Shown piece by piece: positions 7,713 to 14,328 of a stretch of 39,981 bases of DNA; the first letter of the stretch is position 1; every line of letters begins with the position of its first letter. Source of the DNA: JANMOK01 sp031415055. GTDB lineage: Bacteria > Pseudomonadota > Alphaproteobacteria > Rhodobacterales > Rhodobacteraceae. The DNA lies in the NCBI GenBank assembly GCA_031415055.1, contig JANOQZ010000022.1, forward strand, positions 1 to 39,981. Reading direction: 5' to 3'. The position numbers and the translations under genes were made by a program. The notes beneath the pieces are model-generated. The model made no database searches and was not told the DNA's origin. It saw only the letters and a list, made by a program, of their open reading frames with translations.

Positions 7713-8582
7713 ATGGCACGGAACATTGATCTGACTGCGTTGCGTTCGTTTGTGGCGGTTGCGGATTCGGGTGGCGTTACCCGCGCGGCGGGGCAGTTGC
7801 ACCTGACGCAATCGGCGGTGTCGATGCAGTTGAAGCGGCTGGAAGAGTTTCTGGGCCAAGTGCTGCTGGACCGCGCCGGTCGCGGCGTGGCTTTGACACC
7901 GCAGGGCGAACAGTTGCTGAGTTATGGTCGCAAGATGCTGGCGTTGAACGACGAAGTTTGGGCGCGGATGAACAATCAGGATTTTGAGGGTGAAGTGCGT
8001 TTGGGAGTGCCCCACGACATTGTGCATCCGCATATACCGCGCGTTTTGCAGCGCTTCGCCGCCGAATTTCCGCGGATGAAGGTGCAGTTGTGTTCGTCGT
8101 TTACCACGATATTGAAGGATGAGTTGAAACGCGGTGATCTGGATTTGATCCTGACCACCGAAGTGGAAACCGACGCGGGCGGTGAGACGATGGAAATGAC
8201 GCCGTTGGTTTGGATCGGCGCACCGGGCGGCAACGCCTATCGGGCGCGACCAATTCGGCTGGCATTCCTGACTCATTGCATGTTTCGCCGTTACACCCAA
8301 GCGGCGTTGGATGGTGCCGGGATTATTTGGGAAAGCGGCGTGCAATCCGACAGCGACAGCACGATTGACGCAACGATTGCCGCCGATCTGGCGATTGCAA
8401 CTCGACTTTTGAGTGCGGCGCGGCCCTATCATGACGTGATCGAAGTCGGCAATGGTTTGCCGCCGCTGCCAATGTTCAAAGTCAACATGTACCAAAGCAA
8501 AAGCAACACGGGCGTGATTGATTATCTGGCGGATTTGATCCGTTCTGCCTACGGGCACCGGCGGGCGATGGCGGCGGAATAG
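7713..8582 (+). CDS. LysR family transcriptional regulator
   Basis: The 289-residue protein has the LysR-type winged helix-turn-helix at residues 4-63 (LTALRSFVAVADSGGVTRAAGQLHLTQSAVSMQLKRLEEFLGQVLLDR). A linker helix and an effector-binding domain from about 90 to the end follow, beginning EGEVRLGVPHDIVHPHIPRVL. The ligand is unknown. It is divergent from a DUF1127 gene, an arrangement common in Rhodobacterales where the LysR protein probably represses or activates that neighbour and itself. Candidate operator repeats lie in the 124-base gap. Confidence 0.92.
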   Translation: MARNIDLTALRSFVAVADSGGVTRAAGQLHLTQSAVSMQLKRLEEFLGQVLLDRAGRGVALTPQGEQLLSYGRKMLALNDEVWARMNNQDFEGEVRLGVPHDIVHPHIPRVLQRFAAEFPRMKVQLCSSFTTILKDELKRGDLDLILTTEVETDAGGETMEMTPLVWIGAPGGNAYRARPIRLAFLTHCMFRRYTQAALDGAGIIWESGVQSDSDSTIDATIAADLAIATRLLSAARPYHDVIEVGNGLPPLPMFKVNMYQSKSNTGVIDYLADLIRSAYGHRRAMAAE

Positions 8583-8673
8583 TCGCGATATTCCTGTGCC
8601 AGAATGACCACTGGCTTTATTGTGCTGGCTGTGGCAAACGCCGCGCTCACTCCGTTCTAAAGGCTGAAATATC

Positions 8674-10494
8674 ATGGAATTGCGGAATATCGCGATCATC
8701 GCGCACGTTGACCACGGCAAGACCACGCTGGTGGACGAGCTGCTGAAACAGTCGGGCGCATTCCGCGACAACCAAGCTGTCGCCGAGCGGGCGATGGACA
8801 GCAACGACATCGAGCGCGAGCGCGGGATTACGATTCTGGCGAAATGCACGTCGGTTGAGTGGAAAGGCGTGCGCATCAATATCGTCGATACACCGGGCCA
8901 CGCCGATTTTGGCGGCGAGGTTGAGCGTATTCTGTCGATGGTTGACGGTGTGGTGCTGCTGGTTGACGCCGCCGAAGGACCAATGCCGCAGACCAAATTT
9001 GTGACGGCCAAGGCGCTGCGGCTGGGGCTGCGACCGATTTTGATTTTGAACAAAGTTGACAAGCCGGAAGCGGAATCGGACCGGGCGTTGAACGAATGTT
9101 TCGATCTGTTCGCCAATCTGGGTGCGACGGACGACCAGTTGGATTTTCCGCATATGTACGCCTCGGGCCGGGCTGGCTGGGCGGATATGGAATTGGACGG
9201 ACCACGGAAAAATTTGGACGCATTGTTCGATCTGATTGTGAAACATGTGCCAGCGCCAAAGCAAATTGCCGCTACAGCCGAGCCGTTTGCAATGTTGGTC
9301 ACGACCTTGGCTGCCGACCCGTTTTTGGGCCGCATCCTGACAGGTCGCATTGAATCGGGCATCGTGAAATCGGGGCAGACGGTGAAAGCCATTGGCCGCA
9401 ATGGCGAGCCGGTGGAGAATTTCCGCGTCTCGCGGATATTGGCGTTTCGCGGGCTATCCCGGCAGCCGATTGATCAGGCAGAAGCGGGGGATATTGTTTC
9501 GCTTGCGGGAATGCAGAAGGCGACGGTTGCCGATACGATTGGCGATATGTCCTTGACCGACGCGATTCCGTCGCAGCCGATTGATCCGCCGACGATTTCG
9601 GTGACCTTTGGCATCAACGATTCACCTTTGGCGGGCCGCGATGGGAAAAAGGTTCAATCGCGCGTTATTCGCGACCGTTTGATGAAAGAAGCCGAATCCA
9701 ACGTGGCGATCAGGGTGACGGATACGCCCGGCGGCGATGCCTTTGATGTGGCGGGTCGTGGTGAATTGCAGATGGGTGTGTTGATCGAGAACATGCGGCG
9801 CGAAGGGTTTGAGTTGTCGATTTCGCGCCCCCAAGTTCTGTTTCGCTATGATGGAGGGCAGCAGTTGGAACCCGTCGAAGAAGTTACCATCGACGTGGAC
9901 GAGGAATATGCCGGTGCGGTGATCGACAAGCTGACGCAGCGCAAGGGCGAATTGGTCGAAATGAAACCTGCCGGCACTGGCAAGACGCGGCTGATCGCGC
10001 ATGTGCCGTCGCGTGGGTTGATTGGCTATCAGGGCGAGTTCATGACCGATACGCGCGGGACTGGGGTTTTGAACCGGGTGTTTTTTGATTGGCAGCCCTA
10101 TAAGGGGTTCATCCAAGGGCGGCGTGAGGGTGTTCTGATCTCGATGGAAGCCGGGGATTCGGTGGCCTACGCGCTGTGGAAGCTGGAAGATCGTGGTCGC
10201 ATGTTCATTGGTTCGGGCGAGCAGATTTATGAGGGCATGATCATTGGCCAGCATTCTCGCGACAACGACCTGGACGTGAACGCGCTGAAGGGCAAGAAGC
10301 TGACCAACATCCGCGCTTCGGGCACCGACGAAGCGGTGCGGTTGACCACGCCGATCACCTTCAGCCTAGAAGAAGCGATTGCCTATATCGAGACCGACGA
10401 GTTGGTGGAAGTGACGCCGCAGCACATACGGCTGCGCAAAAAGTTCCTCAGCCCGCACGACCGCAAGCGCGAATTGCGAAAAGAGGCGAGTTAA
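8674..10494 (+). CDS. typA: Ribosome-binding GTPase TypA/BipA
   Basis: The 606-residue translational GTPase is full length for TypA. The G domain shows G1 AHVDHGKTT (from residue 10), switch I ERERGIT (47-53), G3 DTPGHADF (from 72) and G4 NKVDK (126-130). EF-G-like domains II, III and V follow (for example GRGELQMGVLIENMRREGFEL), with the TypA-specific C-terminal domain carrying the KKLTNIRASGTDEAVRLTTP motif. It binds the 70S ribosome and supports assembly of the large subunit and growth under stress and cold. It appears to be a single-gene unit with a hairpin across its stop codon. Confidence 0.98.
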   Translation: MELRNIAIIAHVDHGKTTLVDELLKQSGAFRDNQAVAERAMDSNDIERERGITILAKCTSVEWKGVRINIVDTPGHADFGGEVERILSMVDGVVLLVDAAEGPMPQTKFVTAKALRLGLRPILILNKVDKPEAESDRALNECFDLFANLGATDDQLDFPHMYASGRAGWADMELDGPRKNLDALFDLIVKHVPAPKQIAATAEPFAMLVTTLAADPFLGRILTGRIESGIVKSGQTVKAIGRNGEPVENFRVSRILAFRGLSRQPIDQAEAGDIVSLAGMQKATVADTIGDMSLTDAIPSQPIDPPTISVTFGINDSPLAGRDGKKVQSRVIRDRLMKEAESNVAIRVTDTPGGDAFDVAGRGELQMGVLIENMRREGFELSISRPQVLFRYDGGQQLEPVEEVTIDVDEEYAGAVIDKLTQRKGELVEMKPAGTGKTRLIAHVPSRGLIGYQGEFMTDTRGTGVLNRVFFDWQPYKGFIQGRREGVLISMEAGDSVAYALWKLEDRGRMFIGSGEQIYEGMIIGQHSRDNDLDVNALKGKKLTNIRASGTDEAVRLTTPITFSLEEAIAYIETDELVEVTPQHIRLRKKFLSPHDRKRELRKEAS

Positions 10495-10504
10495 GTCGCC
10501 TTTT
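10484..10504 (+). terminator. Short terminator hairpin across the typA stop codon
   Basis: AGGCGA (10484-10489) pairs with TCGCCT (10496-10501) around a 6-base loop that contains the TAA stop, followed by TTTT. The stem is short, so termination may be partial. Confidence 0.5.
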
Positions 10505-10511
10505 AGTTGCA

Positions 10512-10570
10512 TTTTGCATTGCAATTTGCAAAACACGCATAGGGAGAGTGCGGCGATTTTGAAATCGCCG
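10512..10570. promoter_or_regulatory. Two palindromes, candidate activator-binding sites
   Basis: TTTTGCA-N8-TGCAAAA spans 10512-10533, and a perfect 9-bp inverted repeat, CGGCGATTTTGAAATCGCCG, spans 10551-10570. Neither is followed by a T-run. The second lies about 100 bases upstream of the sigma-54 promoter at 10669, a usual distance for enhancer sites bound by sigma-54 activators. That use is inference. Confidence 0.45.
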
Positions 10571-10618
10571 GTTGACACGCCCGGCACACGCTAAGATTGA
10601 AAATTTTGTTTCAGTCAA

Positions 10619-10631
10619 TATCAATGGCTTA
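10619..10631 (+). promoter_or_regulatory. IHF-binding site
   Basis: TATCAATGGCTTA matches the IHF consensus WATCAANNNNTTR at every defined position. It lies within an AT-rich stretch about 38 bases upstream of the sigma-54 promoter, where IHF bending would bring upstream activators to the polymerase. Confidence 0.6.
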
Positions 10632-10668
10632 CAAAATAGTTTGATAAATTTTTAACGAATTGAGAAAA

Positions 10669-10685
10669 TTGGCACGATTCTTGCA
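10669..10685 (+). promoter_or_regulatory. Sigma-54 (RpoN) -24/-12 promoter
   Basis: TTGGCACGATTCTTGCA matches the consensus YTGGCACGRNNNTTGCW at every defined base. The invariant GG (10671-10672) and GC (10683-10684) are exactly 10 bases apart. Transcription would begin near 10696, giving a leader of about 32 bases with an AAGAGG ribosome-binding site before the HTH gene at 10728. Confidence 0.75.
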
Positions 10686-10727
10686 TCTACTATACGTAGA
10701 GTGGGTAACAAGAAGAAGAGGCTGATA

Positions 10728-11102
10728 ATGAAACACGCAGTGGATGTGCATGTCGGTAAGCGGGTTCGTCATCGTCGTTGGATGGTGGGCATGACCCAGC
10801 AGCAACTGGGCGAAATCGTTGGAATCAAGTTCCAACAAATCCAGAAATATGAAACCGGCATGAACCGGATCAGCGCCTCGCGGCTTTGGGATATTGCCAA
10901 TGCGCTGGAGGTGAACATCAGCTTTTTCTTTGAAGGCTATGAAGGCGCGATTGCGGGCGACGAAGAAAAACACGCCGATCCGCGCGGTGATTTGTTGGCC
11001 GATAAAGAGGCGTTGGAATTGGTTCGCTCCTATTACAACATTCCCGAAGAACAACGCCGTCGCCTGTTTGATCTGGCGCGGGTTCTAAGCGACGTTGCCT
11101 GA
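10728..11102 (+). CDS. Cro/CI-type (XRE family) helix-turn-helix regulator
   Basis: The 124-residue protein has an HTH_3 domain at about residues 8-64: VGKRVRHRRWMVGMTQQQLGEIVGIKFQQIQKYETGMNRISASRLWDIANALEV. The KFQQIQKYETGMNRIS recognition-helix region is typical of a conserved alphaproteobacterial chromosomal regulator rather than a phage repressor. The C-terminal part (NIPEEQRRRLFDLARVLSDVA) is helical and may dimerise. The ATG at 10728 has AAGAGG upstream; the frame's earlier start at 10701 would lie within the expected transcript leader and is rejected. It stands alone behind a strong sigma-54/IHF regulatory region, so its expression probably depends on RpoN and an unknown activator. Confidence 0.9.
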   Translation: MKHAVDVHVGKRVRHRRWMVGMTQQQLGEIVGIKFQQIQKYETGMNRISASRLWDIANALEVNISFFFEGYEGAIAGDEEKHADPRGDLLADKEALELVRSYYNIPEEQRRRLFDLARVLSDVA

Positions 11103-11128
11103 TTGACGGCAGCCGTTTGATCTGAAAT

Positions 11129-11154
11129 CCCGGTGCAGAGTGTGTTGCACCGGG
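11129..11154 (+). promoter_or_regulatory. Hairpin that covers the hisN ribosome-binding site
   Basis: CCCGGTGCA (11129-11137) and TGCACCGGG (11146-11154) form a perfect 9-bp stem with an 8-base loop. The G-run at 11152-11155, which is the only Shine-Dalgarno candidate for hisN (ATG at 11162), is mostly inside the stem. It could serve as terminator of the preceding gene, but no T-run follows, so control of translation is the better guess. Confidence 0.5.
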
Positions 11155-11161
11155 GGTTCTG

Positions 11162-11962
11162 ATGGCAGTTTCAGGAAAAGAAATGGCCGAGTTGATGGCA
11201 ATTGCGCATCAATTGGCCGATGCCGCCCGCCCGGTGACGTTGAAATATTTCCGTCAGGGGCAGTTAATTTCCGACAATAAAGCTGGACTGGGGGCGTTTG
11301 ACCCGGTGACCGTGGCCGACCGCGAAGCCGAACTGGCGATGCGGGCGGTTTTGGCGCGGGCGCGGCCAATGGACGGAATATTGGGGGAGGAACACGCGCC
11401 GGTCTTGGGCGCTTCCGGGTTGACGTGGGTGTTGGACCCGATTGATGGCACGCGGTCCTATATCAGCGGCACCGCAAATTGGGGGGTGCTGATTGGGCTG
11501 GATGCCGGTGCGGGGCCGATTTTGGGCGTGGTGGACCAGCCGTTTACGGGTGAGCGGTGGAGCGGGCATTCGGGGACTGCACTTTGGCAGCGCGGTGAGG
11601 AAAGCCGGGCGATTGAGGTGCGGGAATGCGCGGGTTTAGGCGCGGCGATTTTGTTTTCGACATTTCCTGAAGTTGGCACCGAAGAAGAGGGGGCGGCGTT
11701 CAACCGGGTGAAATCTCGGGTGCGTATGACGCGGTATGGCTTGGACTGTTATGCCTATATGCTGTTGGCGATGGGGCAGATTGATCTGGTGATCGAAGCG
11801 GGGCTGAAGGCCTATGATATTCAAGGACCCATGGCGGTGATTGCGGCGGCTGGCGGTGTTGTTACCGATTGGCAGGGCGGACCGGCGCACGAGGGCGGTA
11901 GGGTGCTGGCGGCGGGGGATCGGCGGATGCACAGGGCGGCGATGGAGATTTTGGCGGGGTGA
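11162..11962 (+). CDS. hisN: Inositol monophosphatase family enzyme, probable histidinol-phosphatase
   Basis: The 266-residue protein has all metal and catalytic motifs of the IMPase family: GEEH at 75-78, DPIDGT at 92-97 with its two metal-binding Asp residues, and the C-terminal LKAYDIQGPMAVIAAAGG Asp motif. Members remove phosphate from inositol-1-phosphate, or in many actinobacteria and alphaproteobacteria from histidinol phosphate as the missing HisB-type step. The length and the TRSYISGTANWGVLIGL segment fit the HisN branch better than SuhB, but the substrate cannot be proved from sequence. The gene starts right after a hairpin and is followed by a palindromic repeat cluster. Confidence 0.82.
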   Translation: MAVSGKEMAELMAIAHQLADAARPVTLKYFRQGQLISDNKAGLGAFDPVTVADREAELAMRAVLARARPMDGILGEEHAPVLGASGLTWVLDPIDGTRSYISGTANWGVLIGLDAGAGPILGVVDQPFTGERWSGHSGTALWQRGEESRAIEVRECAGLGAAILFSTFPEVGTEEEGAAFNRVKSRVRMTRYGLDCYAYMLLAMGQIDLVIEAGLKAYDIQGPMAVIAAAGGVVTDWQGGPAHEGGRVLAAGDRRMHRAAMEILAG

Positions 11963-11969
11963 GCTCGCT

Positions 11970-11993
11970 GTCATTCCCGCGTAGGCGGGAATC
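11970..11993 (+). repeat. REP-like palindrome, copy 1
   Basis: The core ATTCCCGC-GTAG-GCGGGAAT is a perfect 8-bp inverted repeat with a GTC tail on the 5' side. It lies 8 bases after the hisN stop. Confidence 0.9.
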
Positions 11994-12023
11994 TTTACGC
12001 TGATTTAACTTACACCATTGATT

Positions 12024-12047
12024 GTCATTCCCGCGAAGGCGGGAATC
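12024..12047 (+). repeat. REP-like palindrome, copy 2
   Basis: Same orientation as copy 1, with loop GAAG instead of GTAG. It starts 54 bases after copy 1 and ends 27 bases before the GIY-YIG start codon. Translating through it gives the VIPAKAGIP peptide often mis-annotated at such repeats. Confidence 0.9.
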
Positions 12048-12074
12048 CCGCGAGACTTTTCCAACGTAGAATCC

Positions 12075-12371
12075 ATGCGCGATCACAACTATTTTGTCTA
12101 TTATCTTGCCAGTCGTCCAAACGGCGTACTTTACACGGGCGTTGCCAACGACCTAGCGCGCCGAGTAGCCCAACATCGATCTGGCGCTTTTGGCGGGTTC
12201 ACACATAAGTGTGGCTGCAAGACTTTGGTTTGGTTCGAGCACCACACCGACATAAGCGCCGCTATCACGCGCGAAAAGCAGATCAAAAAATGGAACAGAG
12301 CTTGGAAAATTATTCGGATTGAAGAAAACAATCCTCACTGGCACGATTTGGCAGAGAACCTGACGATTTAG
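12075..12371 (+). CDS. GIY-YIG nuclease superfamily protein (UvrC N-terminal-like, single domain)
   Basis: The 98-residue protein is a single GIY-YIG domain. The paired tyrosine motifs appear as FVYYLASR (residues 7-14) and VLYTGVANDLARRVAQH (18-34), with the catalytic Arg of that helix near 29. The conserved GFTHKCGCKTLVWFE strand and the metal-binding Glu in TREKQIKKWNR (near 67) follow. Stand-alone members are common in bacteria and their function is unknown. The ATG at 12075 begins the domain; an upstream in-frame ATG at 12018 would translate the palindromic repeat and is rejected. Both sides are bounded by inverted pairs of 24-bp palindromes. Confidence 0.9.
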   Translation: MRDHNYFVYYLASRPNGVLYTGVANDLARRVAQHRSGAFGGFTHKCGCKTLVWFEHHTDISAAITREKQIKKWNRAWKIIRIEENNPHWHDLAENLTI

Positions 12372-12380
12372 CAGATGAGG

Positions 12381-12404
12381 GATTCCCGCCTGCGCGGGAA
12401 TGAC
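12381..12404 (-). repeat. REP-like palindrome, copy 3 (inverted)
   Basis: The reverse complement carries the same GTC tail and ATTCCCGC/GCGGGAAT arms with loop GCAG. It lies 10 bases after the GIY-YIG stop. Confidence 0.9.
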
Positions 12405-12410
12405 AGAAGA

Positions 12411-12434
12411 AATTCCCGCCTGCGCGGGAATGAC
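12411..12434 (-). repeat. REP-like palindrome, copy 4 (inverted)
   Basis: Identical to copy 3 except at the outermost base. It is 30 bases downstream of copy 3 and 13 bases before the stop of the convergent hydrolase gene. Confidence 0.9.
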
Positions 12435-12446
12435 AAAGTTACCACG

Positions 12447-13391
12447 TCACACCCCAACCAGCGCCAAAAACTCCGCCGTCTTCGCCCAAATCCATTCCCG
12501 CGTTGCGGGGACTTCGAGCCAGCCTTCGTGCTGTGCGCCTTTGACCAATTCGAGGCGGCCGTTGGGCATGGAGGTCATGAATTGGCGGGTGGCGGCTTTG
12601 GAGACGATGCCTTCGTTTTCGGCGAGGAAGGTGAGAATGGGCAGTTTGGGCAGTTCCGCGTGGCGCAGGCGGGCCATTTCGTCCATCGATTCGCGCAACC
12701 AGCGGTAGGAGCCGCCGCCGAGGCCCAGTTCCGGATGCAGTTGCAGCTTGCGGCGGTAACGTTCGAATTCATCGGGGTCGTTGGTCAGCAGGTTGCCTTC
12801 AAACCCTTGTTTCAGCGGGTAGAACTGGCGGTCGCCGCCGGGCGCATGCAGGTGGCCAAAGCGGAACAGTCGCGCGGCCTGGGTGGCGAAATAGGTCGGC
12901 ACACGCAGCCAGATGTTGATGTCAAACCCCCACATCGGCGAGGAAAACACGGCGGCTTTGACTGGGAGCCCGTTGATGAGGGAGCGCAGGGCCAAGGCCC
13001 CGCCCATCGAGTGTGAGAAAAGGATACGCGGTCCGGGCAGGGCTTGGTATTCGGGCGTGGCCATAAGGGCGGCGACGTCGCGTTGGTATTCGGAATAGCT
13101 CAGCACATGGCCGAGGTCAGTATTGCCAAATGGGCGGTCCGACAGACCTTGACCGCGCCAGTCGTTCACGGCGACCCAGAAGCCCATTTTCACTAGCCGG
13201 GCGATTACGTCATCGAATTTCTCGATAAATTCCGTACGACCGGGGTAGAGGATAACGGTTCCGCGATTGCCGCCGCGGAATATGGCGGCACGGATGCGTT
13301 TGCCATCATCTGTGTGCGCCCAAAAGGCGTGGCCTTCCGGTGCGTCCTTCAGGATTTCGCGGTAAAGGGGAGCGGGTTTCGACTTAACCAA
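12447..13391 (-). CDS. Alpha/beta hydrolase, lysophospholipase-like (PldB family)
   Basis: The 314-residue protein has the serine-hydrolase fold. It shows the oxyanion region ILYPGRTEFIEKFDDV, the DWRGQGLSDR strand-turn typical of PldB and monoglyceride lipases, the nucleophile elbow SHSMGG with Ser128, and a C-terminal His288 in GAQHEGWLE. The acid residue is probably within FLAENEG, where the family has Asp or Glu. It probably hydrolyses a lysophospholipid or monoacylglycerol. Its start overlaps the stop of the SCP2 gene by 8 bases, so the two are co-translated. Pairing a lipid-carrier domain with a lipase is a sensible but unproved functional link. Confidence 0.88.
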   Translation of the reverse strand: MVKSKPAPLYREILKDAPEGHAFWAHTDDGKRIRAAIFRGGNRGTVILYPGRTEFIEKFDDVIARLVKMGFWVAVNDWRGQGLSDRPFGNTDLGHVLSYSEYQRDVAALMATPEYQALPGPRILFSHSMGGALALRSLINGLPVKAAVFSSPMWGFDINIWLRVPTYFATQAARLFRFGHLHAPGGDRQFYPLKQGFEGNLLTNDPDEFERYRRKLQLHPELGLGGGSYRWLRESMDEMARLRHAELPKLPILTFLAENEGIVSKAATRQFMTSMPNGRLELVKGAQHEGWLEVPATREWIWAKTAEFLALVGV

Positions 13392-13677
13392 GTATGGAGC
13401 TCAGTTTAAGCGCCAGTGCCATGTTCCCTTCGACCTTGATTTTGCCCATCATGAAAGCAGCCGTGGGGTTCACGTCGCCCGACAGCAGGCCCTGAAATGT
13501 CTTGGAACTGGCTTTGACCGTGCAATCGGCCGGGCCGTCGCTGGCGGTAACGCCATTTTCGTCTATGAAAACGCAGCCTTCGCCCTCGACATCAAACTTT
13601 ATCGTGCCGCCTTCGATGCCTTTGCCGCCCATTTTCGCAGTAAGCGCCTTCACCGCATTGTTTATCACATCACTCAT
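13384..13677 (-). CDS. SCP2 sterol-binding domain protein
   Basis: The 97-residue protein is a single SCP2 domain. It has the GTIKFDVEGEGCVFIDENGV strands, the DCTVKASSKTFQGLLSGDVNPTAAFMMGKIKVEGN segment that is the SCP2 hallmark, and the final LALKLSSIL helix. Such proteins hold lipids or acyl-CoA in a hydrophobic tunnel. The start MSDVINNAVKAL at 13677 is the usual one; the longer frame to 14058 runs antisense through the TPR gene. It is first in a two-gene unit with the lysophospholipase-like gene. Confidence 0.92.
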   Translation of the reverse strand: MSDVINNAVKALTAKMGGKGIEGGTIKFDVEGEGCVFIDENGVTASDGPADCTVKASSKTFQGLLSGDVNPTAAFMMGKIKVEGNMALALKLSSILG

Positions 13678-13744
13678 TTTCACATGTCCTTTTTTGCGGC
13701 GCGAAGCACTCGCATTTCGCGGCCCAAATGCTAGTCTATGCGGC

Positions 13745-14305
13745 ATGAAGATTTTTCCAATGCGGTTTTTGCAGATTGCCGTGGCGTTAGCGGTGCTTTT
13801 GCTGTCGGGCGGTGCTTTGCTGGCACAGGACGAAGCCGAAGTGGACGCTTTGTTCGCGGAATTGCAGGGCGAGAAACCGGATTGGGAGCGGATCGAGAAT
13901 AAAATTCTGGAAATCTGGTCGCAATCCGGGTCGGATGCGATGGATTTGCTGCTTGAGCGCGGTCGCAAGGCATTGGAAGACGGCGATTTTCCAAAAGCAG
14001 TTGAGCATTTCAGCGCGCTGATCGACCATGCGCCGGAATTTGCCGAAGGGTATAACATGCGGGCGACGGCTTATTTTCTGATGGGTAAATATGGGTTGTC
14101 GATTGGCGATGTGCAGCGGACCTTGGCGCTCAATCCGCGCCATTTTGGCGCTTTGTCGGGCTTGGGCATCATGCTGGAAGAGATTGGCGACAAGCAGCAT
14201 TCGCTGGAAGCATTCAAGGCGGCGCAAGCTTTGCATCCGTTCCGTGTCGATGTTAACGACGCGATCAAGCGATTGGAAAAACAAACCGGCGGATCGGCGC
14301 TGTAA
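13745..14305 (+). CDS. Exported tetratricopeptide-repeat protein
   Basis: The 186-residue protein begins with a signal peptide (MKIFPMRFLQIAVALAVLLLSGGALLAQ), placing it in the periplasm. Three TPR units follow between about 75 and 180, for example GRKALEDGDFPKAVEHFSALIDHAPEFAEGYNMRATAYFLMGKYGLSIGDVQRTLALNPRHFGALSGLG, with the spaced Gly/Ala/Pro positions of the motif. TPR domains bind protein partners; the partner is unknown. The ATG at 13745 is chosen because the longer frame to 13502 overlaps the divergent SCP2 gene. It is 23 bases upstream of the helicase gene and probably in its operon. Confidence 0.9.
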   Translation: MKIFPMRFLQIAVALAVLLLSGGALLAQDEAEVDALFAELQGEKPDWERIENKILEIWSQSGSDAMDLLLERGRKALEDGDFPKAVEHFSALIDHAPEFAEGYNMRATAYFLMGKYGLSIGDVQRTLALNPRHFGALSGLGIMLEEIGDKQHSLEAFKAAQALHPFRVDVNDAIKRLEKQTGGSAL

Positions 14306-14328
14306 GCCGACCGCGTTTAAGGCCGCAT

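Larger units (their letters stand above)
11970..12434. mobile_element. Putative cassette: GIY-YIG gene bracketed by inverted pairs of palindromes
   Basis: Four 24-bp palindromes enclose a single small nuclease-like gene. Two upstream copies point inward with their GTC tail on the left, and two downstream copies are in the opposite orientation. The whole is 465 bases and lies between the unrelated genes hisN and a hydrolase. The arrangement recalls REP elements around RAYT transposase genes, but with a GIY-YIG protein. Mobility is inference; no target-site duplication was identified. Confidence 0.4.

Noticed and set aside
7578..9401. Minus-strand open frame of 607 codons
   Set aside because: Runs antisense through LysR and typA; both are clear genes and the frame has no domain.
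10572..10600. Sigma-70 promoter with TTGACA upstream of the HTH regulator
   Set aside because: The only -10-like hexamer (TAAGAT, 10592) is 14 bases away, too close; the sigma-54 element is far better.
12018..12074. N-terminal extension of the GIY-YIG protein (MIVIPAKAGIP...)
   Set aside because: It is translation of the palindromic repeat; the domain begins at the ATG at 12075.
11970..12434. Possible CRISPR array from the four repeats
   Set aside because: Repeats are palindromic, in two orientations and unevenly spaced around a gene; no spacers or cas genes.
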